Made by a program: the position numbers and the translations under genes. Below the pieces are notes generated by a model, which searched no databases, was not told where the DNA came from, and worked only from the letters and a program-made list of their open reading frames with translations. Positions 22,621-35,403 of a DNA stretch of 64,000 bases are shown in pieces. Origin of the DNA: Corinectria fuckeliana (lineage: Eukaryota; Ascomycota; Sordariomycetes; Hypocreales; Nectriaceae); contig WPDH01000074.1 in assembly GCA_019137255.1 (NCBI GenBank), forward strand, positions 62,001 to 126,000, written 5' to 3'. How positions within the stretch are numbered: the stretch's first letter is position 1; each line of letters starts with the position of its first letter.

Positions 22621-23558
22621 TGGCTGAACTGATACATTTTTTGACTTGTTGCAAGTATACTGAGACGCCCTTTCGTTGTTCTCAAAACTAGGGTTGGCAC
22701 GGTGCTGACGGACGGCGTTTTGGGACCTGGGGCATTTGGTTGTGGAAGGTAGGGACCTCCACCTAAAAGATGGCCGCGGATTTTTTTATGATGAATTGGC
22801 ACTCGCGTTGTGCTGTACAACTACAAACACTTGCTTTCTTCAGATAGTGTGCCTCGTGGCAGCACCCGGCAGATGGGGCAGGAAATTTCATATTGTTATG
22901 CTGGATCACGCAAGTGATGAGCAGCAGCTAGCTATCTGTGCTTCAACCAATAGGGGATGTGGGCTTGAGAACCTTGCAGTGTAAATGGCTTGGGAGAGGA
23001 TATATATCGGGTGCTTTAAGCCCTATAATTCCCAATACGAATACCTATCATTATCACATTCTCTTTATGCAGTGTCTTAATCTAAGTATAGATATTCATG
23101 GTCGCAGCCGCTTCCAAACAAGACGTCCGAAGAGAAGGCCTTGCCGAGGCTTCGCAGGCTTCGCAGGCTTCGCAGGCACCGCACGGACCATGCAGCGATG
23201 AGTTTTGGAGAGCTTCTCCGACTTCACGTGTCGTCGAGGCGCATACTTCGAGGCGCATGCGCGCGACGTCATCGAAACAGCAGCGGGCCATTTGATCCGT
23301 TTCCTCTCGGCCTCTTCTACGAACCCGGCATGAAACCGGCCCACCCTCCCTAGATATTTTGCTCCGAAGCTGCTGCAAGCGTTCCATTGGCAAGGCGCTT
23401 AATGCTCGTATCATGCACGCTCGGCCTACATCCTAAGCTCTCCCTTTTGTTGCTGGTCAATGCCTTTAACAGCGGCTGTGCTTTAGCTGTCCGTCACACC
23501 ACAACTCTTACTTTGACCCCTCCAGAGGGACGACCACCACTTTGCGCTCGAAGACGAC
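22621..23558. other. Intergenic: C2H2-factor 3' end and DGAT2 promoter
   Basis: No gene recognised. It contains a 9-nt tandem repeat (23,147-23,173) and, just after it, GC-rich sequence in which CGAGGCGCAT occurs twice near 23,235-23,260. Confidence 0.5.
23147..23173. repeat. Tandem GGCTTCGCA 9-mer
   Basis: About three copies of a 9-base unit (CTTCGCAGG in another register) lie 400 bases upstream of the DGAT2 start. It is a multiple of three, but no coding frame here looks real. Confidence 0.7.
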
Positions 23559-25231
23559 ATGGCAAGCGATTGTGAAGAGCCTGGCATTCAGGTCGAGGTT
23601 GGTGAGTCAGCACGATTAATCGCTGATTGCGTGGGCTGGCTGGCTGCTTTGTGCATCGGCTGGCTCGGAGGCGGGTCGCGTCATCATATTGCGAAGCATT
23701 GCGCGAGCTCCAAGACGCGCGCCCATTGCCAGCCAACGTCATGAAGCCATGGCGATACCTTGGCGATACCTTTTTCTCACTGACGATGAGTGCTAACAAA
23801 ACTACAGTGCCTCGTGCGGCCGAATCGAACGAGAAGGTGGTGACTATTCCGAACCCTGACACCGACGAACCCCCGCCACAGGAGACTTCACATGTCAAAG
23901 TAGGCACATTCGTACCCCCTTCAGATTCCACCTGCGAGGGCCGCACTAACCTCAACCTCAACCTCTAGGGTCTCCAACAGGATGCGACATCTTCAGATGT
24001 CGAGTCCGAATCCCAGATTAACACGCCTGTTCTCAACGGCGAAACGAACCATTCGACACCTCCTTCGAACGGCGCACCGAAGACGTACGCTGCCGTTGCT
24101 GCCGTTGCCGGGAAATACGTCAATGGAGCTGCCGATGACCACGATGGCCATGAATACCCTAAGCTGCCTACCCTGGCCGAGATTGATCGTGAGCGGAAGG
24201 GCTGGCGGTCTAGGGGCATTCACTTTGCCCCGTTGCGGGTTCCTATGGTCCGTCGCCTGCAGACTGCCGCTGTGTTGTTCCACTGCATGTCCATCGGCCT
24301 CTTCGTGTCCATCTTTTGGTTGATTTGCGCCAATCCTCTTACCTGGCCGATTCTTGTGCCATATCTCATCCATCTCACTCTCTCGACCGCGGCAACAAAT
24401 GGGAAGCTGTCCTACCGGTCCGAGTATATGCGAAGCCTGCCGTTGTGGAAGCTCTTTACCGGGTACTTCCCCATGAAGCTGCACAAGACCTTCGACCTTG
24501 ACCCGTCGAGGAAGTACATCTTTGGATATCATCCTCATGGAATCATCTCCCATGGCGCCTGGGGTGCCTTCCTCACGAACGCTCTTGGGTTCGCTGAGTT
24601 GTTTCCGGGCATTACGAACACCCTGTTGACGCTTGACTCCAACTTCCGTCTCCCTTTCAACAGAGACTGGATCTTGTTCATGGGACTCCAGTCCGTGTCG
24701 AAGGAATCTATCTGGAACATCTTGAACAGGGGTGGACCTAAAAACAACGGCCAGGGCCGTGCTGTTACCATTGTCGTTGGAGGCGCCCGGGAGTCGCTCG
24801 AGGCTCAACCGGGGACGCTACGGCTGATCCTCAAGGGCCGCAAAGGCTTCGTCAAGATGGCTCTCCGCACCGGGGCAGATCTAGTGCCGGTAATTGGGTT
24901 CGGAGAGAATGACCTGTATGACCAGCTTAGCCCCAAGACGCACCCGATCGTGCACCAGCTGCAGATGGTTTTCCTCAAGGTGTTCAAGTTCACCGTACCC
25001 GCTCTGCATGGCCGCGGTGTGTTGAACTACGACGTCGGCTTCATGCCATACCGACGACCAGTCAACATTGTAGTTGGGAAACCCATCAAGGTGGACAGGC
25101 CTCATGGGCCGCAGCCAGCTCAAGAGGAGATTGATCGCATCCATGAGCTATATGTCCTGGAGATTGAGAAGCTGTGGGCAGCGTACAAGGACCAGTTCGC
25201 AGAGGGAGTCGAGCTGGAAATCATTTCCTAA
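23559..25231 (+). CDS. dga1: Diacylglycerol O-acyltransferase, DGAT2 family
   Basis: Transfers an acyl group from acyl-CoA to diacylglycerol, the last step of triacylglycerol synthesis, at the ER and lipid droplets. Three exons: 23559-23601, 23808-23899 and 23969-25231, with GTGAGT...TGCTAAC...CAG (206 nt) and GTAGGC...CTAG (69 nt) introns. They join to 465 residues. The polar N-terminal about 120 residues precede the membrane hairpin (TAAVLFHCMSIGLFVSIFWL, then a second hydrophobic stretch). Family signatures are YFP at residues 211-213, HPHG at 233-236 and RKGFVKMALRTGADLVPVIG. The length is close to fungal Dga1 with an extended N-terminus. A later in-frame ATG at 23,786 falls inside intron 1, so the short first exon MASDCEEPGIQVEV is preferred. 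The next gene (AP endonuclease) follows in tandem after 551 bp. Confidence 0.9.
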
Positions 25232-25782
25232 ACTTTCTTTTGTTTCTTCTTTGAGGCTTTCGTACAAAACAAACTTTTCTATGTTGGCGATGGAAATGAT
25301 GGTCTTCTGCTGACTAGATGGACCTTGGAGTATACGAGTGTCGCAGATGCACAGGTAACTTAACTGTAAGGTATCCTAGTGTGGCTAGTATGTTGTTGAG
25401 TGTGTAATACATGTCTTTTTATGTGGTCTGGTATCTTATTCAGGAAATCTATAAACAAGACTACAGTGAGAGAGATGAATGATCGCAGTAAAATACGAAT
25501 CGGGTCACCTTGAAAGCGACTTGGTGTTTAGGTAGGTACTTAGATAAAAGGCGTCTGTTCGTGATCGCTGCGATATATGTTGAAGTCAGGTGACTGCGCG
25601 CTTGGTCGTGGCGCACCGCGTACTTACGGATAAACCGCGTAGAAATAGTCCAAGTGGGCATTGCGTTTCCAGTGGCAACCCTCAACCTCATCAAGACTCC
25701 AGACAAACGACTTCTTCCTCGTCTCGCCTTGGGAGCTCAGAGAAGGGATTGATCCAGACCTGTTGCGCTCGCGTTCAAGACA
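25232..25782. other. Intergenic between DGAT2 and AP endonuclease
   Basis: Contains the DGAT2 3' UTR and the promoter of the next gene. Nothing else is recognisable. Confidence 0.5.
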
Positions 25783-27234
25783 ATGGCTCGCTCGTCCCCC
25801 CGCAAAAGGCATGTCGTTAGCTACAACGAAGACGACGACGACGACGACGACGACGCGAAGCCCGTCGCCGCTCGCAAGCCCAAGACCGCCGCGGTGAAGC
25901 GCAAGGCGGAGCCCGAGCCCGAGCCTCAGGACGAGAAGCCTGCCCAGACGGCCAAGACGGCCAAGACGGCCAAGAAGCGCAAAACTAAGGCCAAGGACGA
26001 AGACGCCATGCCGCTCGCGGGTAGGACGGCCGTCTCGTCGCTCAAGAAGACCATGTATCTCGGCGCCCATGTCAGCGCTGCTGGAGGTTTGCGCTACCGT
26101 CCTGCTATAACATCTTGCCATGTCCTAACCGTTGCATCGCAGGTGTCCAAAACTCCGTCGCCAACGCCGTCCACATCGGCGCCAACAGCTTCGCCCTCTT
26201 CCTCAAGTCGCAACGCAAATGGACAAACCCGCCGCTCGACCCCGAGGCCAAGACGCAGTTCATTAGCCAGTGCAAGCACCACAGCTACAGCGCCGCCGAG
26301 CACGCCCTCCCGCACGGTTCCTACCTCGTCAACCTCGCCCAGGCCGACGAGACCAAGGCCGACCAGGCCTATACCACCTTCGTCGACGACCTTGCCCGGT
26401 GCGAGCAGCTCGGCATCCGCCTGTACAACTTCCACCCCGGCAACACCGGCGGCGACATAAGGGCGGACGCTATCGGGCGCATCGCCGCACAGCTAAACAA
26501 GTCACACAAGGCAACCGAGACGGTGATTACCGTGCTGGAGAATATGGCCGGCACTGGCAACGTCATTGGCTCGACGTGGGAGGACTTACGCGACATTATC
26601 GAGCTGGTGGAAGACAAGAGCCGCGTGGGTGTCTGTATCGATACCTGCCACGCCTTTGCGGCTGGACACGACCTGCGAACACCGGAAGCCTTCAAGAAAA
26701 CCATCGACTCGTTCAACAGTATAGTCGGCGCACAGTACCTAAGAGCATTCCACCGTATGCGCCCTCCTTATCCTCCCTCCTTCATCCCATCACAGCAACT
26801 AATCGACACATTCTCATCTAGTCAACGACAGCAAAGCCCCCTACAACTCAAACCGCGACCTCCACGCCAACATCGGCACTGGCTTTCTCGGCCTGCGCGC
26901 CTTCCACAGCATCATGAACCACGCCGCCTTCCAGGGCATGCCCATGGTCCTCGAGACGCCCATCGACCGCCCCGGTCCCGGCGGGAAGTCCGTCGAGGAT
27001 AAGCAGATCTGGGCCGACGAGATCAAGCTCCTCGAGCGCCTCGTCGGCATGGACGCCGAGAGCGACGAATTCGCCGCCCTCACCGAGGAGCTACAGGCCA
27101 AGGGTGCGGCGGAGCGCAGCAAGATCCAGGACCAGGTGGATCGTAAGGCGGAGAAGGATGCAAAGAAGGGGACACGGAGCAAGAAGGGCGCCAAGAAGAA
27201 GACAAAAGCCGAGTCCGACGAGGAGAGCGAGTAA
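25783..27234 (+). CDS. apn1: Apn1-type AP endonuclease (endonuclease IV family)
   Basis: Cuts DNA 5' to abasic sites and removes 3' blocking groups in base-excision repair; acts in nucleus and mitochondria. Three exons: 25783-26086, 26143-26754 and 26822-27234, with introns of 56 and 67 nt. The phases match and give 442 residues. The N-terminal about 85 residues carry a run of Asp and many Lys/Arg (KKRKTKAKDED, a likely nuclear signal). The endonuclease IV TIM barrel follows with the classic metal-site segments LGAHVSAAGG, LYNFHPG, ENMAGTGNVIG, VCIDTCHAFAAGHD, AFHLNDSKAPYNSNRDLHAN and the final PMVLETP. The C-terminal about 60 residues are Lys-rich (KKGTRSKKGAKKKTK), as in yeast Apn1, which uses a basic tail for nuclear import. 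It is convergent with the checkpoint kinase gene 261 bp downstream. Confidence 0.93.
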
Positions 27235-27495
27235 GGGGGAGGAGTGGCGCTGGATGCCTGTAATATTGAGTATTAATGGGGAGTGTACATGTGTATAGTA
27301 TCTTGAGTTTGGGGTATTTCATTATGCGTGCCATCCTCTCCCCCTGGAAAAGGGGGGATGAACAGCGAAATAGGAGAACTTGAGCCGCGCAATCCAAACA
27401 AACAAAAACTCGACGCTTCTATCCGACCCGGAACCTTTCCAACGCCAGGCCATGACGCCAACAGCCTTTACTTTGTTCACAACTCTTCCTCTTCC

Positions 27496-30400
27496 TCACC
27501 TGCGGCTCCTGGCAAACGCCTCGAGCTTGCCGACCAGCGACTTGAGACCTACGCCCCTCTCGCTGTTGGCCTCAAGCCAAGCCTCCATGCGCTCGCGGAC
27601 GGCACGCATCGAGCGCAGCACCGGCATGCGGGCGCCTTCCTCGGCCGCGACAAAGGACCCTGGGTTGAGCAGCAGCTCGAAGCAGTCGGTCCACAGGTCA
27701 GTCTGCCAGTAGCGCTTGAGGCTCTCGCGGATGCGGTACTTGCGCCCCGTCTTGCCTAGGCCGCCCTGGTCGCACCGCACCGTCTCGATGTACTTGCCGA
27801 ACAGCAGGGTGTGAATGGTTCCAGCTAGGCCGTGATAGTCGATCTGCCAGGTCCAGGGGCGGCCCTCGCGCATCTCGGCGCAGTCCTGCGCGCTCGTCTT
27901 CCAGTCGGCGATGAACTCGACGTCCAGGATGAAGTTGCGCATGTCGATGCCGCGGCCGAAGTCGATAAGCACCACGCCGCGCGACGACCATCCGCCGCTG
28001 CCGTCCGCGTGCCACTGGCTCGTGAGGGACTGGTCGCCTGAGAGCGCGTCGAGGCGCAGGAGACAGTTGTCGGCCTTGAGGTCGCCATGCAGGACGCTCT
28101 TGGCGTGGAGAGCCTCGACGGTGCGCATCAGCTCGACGGCGAAGAACATAGCCAACTGCTCGTCCATGACGGTAGACGGCTCGGCGCGGAACAAGTTGAC
28201 AACGTCGAGCAAAGTGCCGTGAGGATGGAAGGGCAGGAAGAGGAACGCTTCATCTTGGTAGAGGTGCATCTCGTGAGCGAACGAGAGCGACGCCGAGGCG
28301 CGATGCTGCGGCCCAAGCCGGGTGTGAGCCACACGCATCATGTGGAACTCCCACGCCGTAGGCGGCGTCTCCATCTTGAGAGCCTCCGTCTCACTGCGAT
28401 GGTTGACGGCAAAGGCGCCCTTGCCCATAGCCACCATGGCATTCTCGTCATTCTCGTCCCCCTCGGGAGCCGAGTTCTCTACGAGGTAGACGGGAGCAAA
28501 GGCTCCAGCGCCAAGCTCCTTCTTGACGGTATATATTGACTTGGTGTTGGGGAACTCAATCACGACCGGCGTTGCAACAGGGCCTGTCCTGTCAGCGCCA
28601 GCTTTGTTGGCCTTGGTCAAGGCCTTGGCGAACTTGCGGATCTCGTTGCCGCGCTCGAACTTGTCGTATCGGTGGTCGTGGAAGCCAGGGTACGAGTTCA
28701 GCGGGGGCTGCATGTTGGCCATGATCTCGCCTCGTACTGCCTCATCGACGGGGTTGCACTGGACATCCTTGACAATGGGGCCCTTGGGAGGCAGAGGCTT
28801 AGAAGGAATCGACTTTCCTAGGGGCCCGACCGACTTGGGGGCCAAAGGCGCAGAGATCTTGGGCGCAGGACGAGTCTCGTTGACGATCTCCTGCAGGGGA
28901 CTGCTCATGGGCTCCAGGTCTGAACTCCCACCATCGAGTATTGACGCCTCGTCTCGCTTGCAGGGCGTCTTGTAGTATTGGTCTGCCCGCTCGGTGTGAA
29001 CGTCGAGAGAAACCTCAGTCCTCTCTGTGATGGGGGTCATGAAGGGCAGCCGGTTGTTGGCCGCCTCGACCGGATCTCTAAAAGGCCGAGTTGGCGGATC
29101 GTAATCCTCAGGGGGGATGGGGATGAACGAGGTCAGCGTCGCCGGAGGATACTCATCCGACACCGGGGTTCCGGCCTCCTCGTCTTCGTCCTCTTCTCGG
29201 GGACCAGTCGACTCTACTAGAGACCCAGACTGTTCTGGCCCAGGAACACTCGTGTCGATCAAGTCAGACACTTGTGTCTCGCCATCATCTCTTTCAGCTG
29301 CATCCCCATCAACATCTGGGACATGTCTTCGAGTTGAGAAGTCAGACCACTCGCTGACGCTCTTCACATCAGACGTCTCATCATCACCAGCTTCATCGTC
29401 ATCGACCTCTTCGTCACCAACCTCGCTAGTTTCAACCTGTCTAGTAGTGCAGGTGCTCTCCGCGTCAGTCGTGTAGTTGTCATCAGTCTCATAATCATCT
29501 TCGTCAGCACTCTCCTCCTCATCCTGGCCAGACGACTTGAGAGGGGCATTGAAAATGTCGTAGATGTCGTCAGTAGCAGCCTTCGTATGGAGCGTCATGG
29601 TCGGTTCAGCCGTGTTCTTCTTGCGAAGTTTTGGCCGCGACGGCGAGTCGAGCTTCGCCTTGACTGTCAGGTTTGTTAGTTTCTGCGATGCAGAAGGATG
29701 CTGATCACGATGCTTACTGATCTGCGTCTCATTGACCTCGAGTACCTTCTTCTTCTTCCCTCCTCGAGGCGCTCGAGGCTGTTCCATAATAGCGCCGTTT
29801 TCGTCATATTGAACAGGATCTTGATGTATCACTAGCTTTTTACTGACTCCCTTGCTAACCTCTTCGATGTCCCTCAAGGGAATGAGAACAGGTGCGGGAT
29901 CTCTCAAGGGAACGAGGACGGGCTCTGGGACCAGGCTCTCGTCGATATACTCTTCGTCCCAGTGGCAGTCCAGCCAGCCTCGGTTCGCAGCCATGATCTC
30001 CTCAAAGCTCAGTTCAGTGCCTTGATCCTCTGGAGTTGGATAGATGGCAGCTAGGTCAATAAAAACTCGCTCCTTTTTCCCCGACTGAGGATGAACAGAA
30101 ACTTGACACTTGGACGGAACAACAACAATGTTCTGTATTTGTGAGAGAGACTGCATTACATAGACGCCGACATACCCATAATTAGTCCTATGACCATCAA
30201 CATTTGGGCGATTAGGGGAAAAGAGATGGCAACGTACCTGATCCCTGAAAATTGCCATCTTGGGAGCAGCGCTCTTCTTTCCACCCGCCTTCAGGGTCTC
30301 GCCCACCCACGGCTTTGCCTCTACCACGTTTTCCTTCTTTCGGTCTCCGAGAGATCCAATGTTGTCCCATCCCTTGGAGCTTGGTGGTCGAGCGGACATG

Positions 30401-31218
30401 GCCGATGGCTTCGCATGGCCATCCGAAAAGATGGCCAGCTTAGACTTGGCTGGCTTCGAGGCTCCCCCAGAGGCTGGTCGTACTGCCTGGGGGTCATCGG
30501 GTCGCGAGGCGGCAGAGAAAGGGTCGACCTTGGCCGCCAGGGCGGGCCGAACGGTAGGAAGAGCTGGCGATGATGGCGCGTCCATGACTTCTGGCTGATG
30601 GGCGACCCGCTCCTCAAACTCCTTGAACTTGCGAAGGAGCCGCTGAACGGGCCTGGCCTCGCGCTCGATGCCCAGCTTGTACACCTCCTCCGCCTGGGCC
30701 CATCGCGAGGCGCCCTCAAGCCAAGCAGCGTACTCCTCGTAGTATAGAGCGAGGCCCTCGCCGATGGTCTGTCGAGAGAGAAACATGAACGTCTCCCGCG
30801 GCGAGTCGGAAAAGAAATGGATGTAGTGCACCCAGAGCTTGAGGTATCTGGGGTCGTTTCTGTACTGCGGCGCGCCGATGAAGGCCTTGGTTGCGCGCTC
30901 GAGCAGAGTGTGAAGCTGAGACTGGGGAGTTGCTTGTGCGGAGGGATACGCGTCTAGCGTCCAGCGCACATATCGGTCAAAGACGTCAAGGGGGTCGTCC
31001 GACTCCGCAAGGTTCTCGACCTCGGCCTCGTACTCGGCACGGATGCAGTCGTTAACATTTCGCGTGTCCGAGGGTGTCGGTGTTGCCCGTTTGTGGAGGG
31101 GGGAGGGCGAGTACAGTTCTGCAAGCTTCTTGGCTGAACGGCCGCTGGGCAATGACTGAATGTTTTCCTTCTGCGCTTCGATCAAGTCGAAGTTGATCAG
31201 ATCTTCTGAAGCTGCCAT
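27496..31218 (-). CDS. bub1: Bub1/Mad3-type spindle checkpoint kinase (MADBUB)
   Basis: Kinetochore kinase of the spindle assembly checkpoint. Best model: exons 31218-30238, 30150-29718 and 29663-27496, giving 1193 residues. Both introns (87 nt, or 105 with an alternative acceptor; and 54 nt with ACTAAC branch) are multiples of three with no stop, so an unspliced 1240-residue frame is also open. Order: KEN box at 17-19; Bub1/Mad3 N-terminal TPR-like domain (about 60-200); second KEN at 295-297; Bub3-binding GLEBS-like motif (ELSFEEIMAANRGW); acidic disordered middle; C-terminal kinase with glycine loop (GAGAFAPVYLVE), lysine in ALKMETPPTAWEF, catalytic loop HGDLKADN and DFG (LIDFGRGIDM). Two KEN boxes plus an active-looking kinase suggest one gene doing both Mad3 and Bub1 jobs, as known for many Pezizomycotina. 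Enolase lies upstream in tandem. Confidence 0.93.
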   Translation of the reverse strand: MAASEDLINFDLIEAQKENIQSLPSGRSAKKLAELYSPSPLHKRATPTPSDTRNVNDCIRAEYEAEVENLAESDDPLDVFDRYVRWTLDAYPSAQATPQSQLHTLLERATKAFIGAPQYRNDPRYLKLWVHYIHFFSDSPRETFMFLSRQTIGEGLALYYEEYAAWLEGASRWAQAEEVYKLGIEREARPVQRLLRKFKEFEERVAHQPEVMDAPSSPALPTVRPALAAKVDPFSAASRPDDPQAVRPASGGASKPAKSKLAIFSDGHAKPSAMSARPPSSKGWDNIGSLGDRKKENVVEAKPWVGETLKAGGKKSAAPKMAIFRDQVRCHLFSPNRPNVDGHRTNYGYVGVYVMQSLSQIQNIVVVPSKCQVSVHPQSGKKERVFIDLAAIYPTPEDQGTELSFEEIMAANRGWLDCHWDEEYIDESLVPEPVLVPLRDPAPVLIPLRDIEEVSKGVSKKLVIHQDPVQYDENGAIMEQPRAPRGGKKKKVLEVNETQISKHRDQHPSASQKLTNLTVKAKLDSPSRPKLRKKNTAEPTMTLHTKAATDDIYDIFNAPLKSSGQDEEESADEDDYETDDNYTTDAESTCTTRQVETSEVGDEEVDDDEAGDDETSDVKSVSEWSDFSTRRHVPDVDGDAAERDDGETQVSDLIDTSVPGPEQSGSLVESTGPREEDEDEEAGTPVSDEYPPATLTSFIPIPPEDYDPPTRPFRDPVEAANNRLPFMTPITERTEVSLDVHTERADQYYKTPCKRDEASILDGGSSDLEPMSSPLQEIVNETRPAPKISAPLAPKSVGPLGKSIPSKPLPPKGPIVKDVQCNPVDEAVRGEIMANMQPPLNSYPGFHDHRYDKFERGNEIRKFAKALTKANKAGADRTGPVATPVVIEFPNTKSIYTVKKELGAGAFAPVYLVENSAPEGDENDENAMVAMGKGAFAVNHRSETEALKMETPPTAWEFHMMRVAHTRLGPQHRASASLSFAHEMHLYQDEAFLFLPFHPHGTLLDVVNLFRAEPSTVMDEQLAMFFAVELMRTVEALHAKSVLHGDLKADNCLLRLDALSGDQSLTSQWHADGSGGWSSRGVVLIDFGRGIDMRNFILDVEFIADWKTSAQDCAEMREGRPWTWQIDYHGLAGTIHTLLFGKYIETVRCDQGGLGKTGRKYRIRESLKRYWQTDLWTDCFELLLNPGSFVAAEEGARMPVLRSMRAVRERMEAWLEANSERGVGLKSLVGKLEAFARSRR

Positions 31219-31818
31219 GGTGGGTTAGTACTCGCGTTGACGGAGAGGCATCAACAGCAGCTGTCGAGTATCGCGATCGGTTGTCGTGTTGTTAATGAGT
31301 GGGTTGAGCCATGGGGTGCCTGCCCCGGTAGAAATGTTGATGTTATCATTCGTTTACAGATCCACGGTTACTGTGACAACAGCCACACGGGGCTGGCGGT
31401 ACGTACCACCAGCTCCTGACCCCGGGCCTCAACCCCTCTTCCTCAGCATGAGAGCATGAGACAGACGCAATGATACGATGATATGATAGATATCAGCCCA
31501 AAACCCAACGCCGATAGCAGTACACTATTACGCGGACTAAGTAATTATCTACAGCATTTTTGTCGACTGTATTCGTACAAATTATCTACTTTGTCCACGG
31601 CAGCACCGCATACATTGTCAAATCATGTCCTTTGTAAACCACATCTTCAACTTAAGTGAGGTTATCCTTATTTATTTATTCATACGAGCCTAATTCACTT
31701 TTTGTTTTCGGCCTCTATTACTTCCAATTTCGTCTCCTGGTATACCATCCCACGCGATCCAACACTAAGGGCCCAAAGACGTTCGTTCTGTTTTTCAACA
31801 AGAAAGCTCCATCTCCGT
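31219..31818. other. Intergenic: bub1 promoter and enolase 3' UTR
   Basis: About 600 bases between two minus-strand genes. The part near 31,219 should hold the kinase promoter. The AT-richer part from 31,600 is the likely enolase 3' UTR. Nothing else is seen. Confidence 0.5.
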
Positions 31819-33737
<1,919 letters not shown>

Positions 33738-35403
33738 CTTGGGAGAGATTAGCAATAGTGGGAGAGCAGAGCCAAGGGGACGAATCTGGTTTCGAAGGGG
33801 GAGGATGAAGAACAGAGGAGGGAAGAGGGCAGAAGAGGGCGAGGAGATGTTGGGTTTATATGATAGGAAGAAGGAGAGATGAGTAAAACAGTCGATGACA
33901 CGAACCATGTACTCACGCCCTCTCTCAGTCGTGTCCGATCTGCTAATCCTCTTGCATGGACGAATAACTTAGAGCCTTCAGCAGCATGACAGCACGGCAC
34001 AGGTCAGGATAACTGCGGTAGGTGGGGCTGCAGTCTCGATGGAGGGGGAGGGGAGGTCCGTTGAAAATGATCTCACAATCCGCCGCCGCTGTTAGAGGGG
34101 CACCCCTGTCAGCCGCCTCACCAAGCCCTGGCCAAACGTACCCCGCTAGACATCCCACCCACGATGCTGATGCTGATGCTGTACAGGGCAGCGCAGCAGG
34201 GCTAGATTACCACTGGCACCTTACAGGCATGCAACGTGCAGCGGCGTATCTGGCGGCTGGTATCTCGTACTCCAACGATACTAGACCGGTTTTTTCCACC
34301 GTGTTGTCTCCTCCCATGCATCCCACCAACTGACCTCGCCACTGGCGTTCACCTTGGGAAGAGACAACAAACGGCCTAGCACGGCACTCACCTCATCGGC
34401 CCGCCTTCGTCACTATTCCATTACGCCGCACCCAAGCAATAACAACCGGATCACCCAAGCACCCTAAACCCACGCACGTCCACACCTACACGCACCACTC
34501 ACCCGCCTCGCACCACCAGTCCACCACACCACAACTCACCACACACCACATATAGACGCACGCAACGCACTCAGCCAACCCAATCCACGGCCTATCCACT
34601 CGGCGCCGTCCACGGCCAAACCAGCCCCATGCGACTCGGCGCCGCCCACGTAGCCCTTGCCTCCTCATCCTCCTCCCATCCCTTCCTTCCCCTCCCTTCC
34701 CTCCCCACCTCCCGGACATGCGGCCCCTTCGCTCGCTTGCTCCAGCCTTCTCAAGTTCCAGCCCTTCAAGTGCCCAGCCCAGGGGCCTCTTCCGGTTGGA
34801 CAATCCCCTGTACCGATCGGAAGCTAGGAGGGCGACTCCCGGAGGACGACACCTGTAAGATGGCTGTGGCCTCCGTAGTCCCGGGAACTTGCATGGCAGC
34901 ATGGAGAGATACGGGAGCCTGGTCCAACCACGCGTTGATACCTCGGACGTTGTTTAAACTGTCGGTCAGGGAACGAGCATCAGTCGATGCAATGACGGGA
35001 CCTGGATGGGCACCGTGCTGACCTGGAGGCATGGATGTCTTTGCGCCTTCACCGAAGGCGCTTCTGCAGCCTCCCACGTCCAAGCAAGCCCGAGCATCGG
35101 CCGTCGGCGACACTATCATCTCTTTCCGCCGTCTCTGTGATGACGGCATTGTCCGAGCCGTCCGATATCTGTAAATGGTGTTCAACGGGAATCAGCTTGG
35201 GCATGTCAGTCACTGCAACAGTAAATGCCCCTGTCTGTCCGTACATGTGTGTGGGTATCCACGAAACATCAAATTGATTTCATCCCTACGTATCGTTATC
35301 GACATGCCATGCCTTGCCTCTTTTCAAAGAACCCGGAGAACTCAGAATCATAAATGCTCCCCACCCAAACGCCGGATCAACCCATGTCTATCCCTAGCTC
35401 AAG
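33738..35403. other. Enolase promoter region and pno1 downstream region
   Basis: Purine/pyrimidine-skewed sequence (GGAGGG/CCTCCC tracts) from 33,740 to 33,900 and a C-rich, CACAC-rich stretch at about 34,380-34,720 look like promoter sequence for the highly expressed enolase. No protein-coding frame with recognisable features was found. Confidence 0.5.

Noticed and set aside
26270..26821. 183-codon frame overlapping the AP endonuclease
   Set aside because: Arg/Pro-rich shadow in another frame of exon 2; the endonuclease motifs are all in the accepted frame.
34486..35021. Frames of 130-138 codons between enolase and pno1
   Set aside because: Cys/Trp/Arg-rich or Pro/Ser-rich translation of a CACA/CCTCC-rich promoter-like stretch; no domain.
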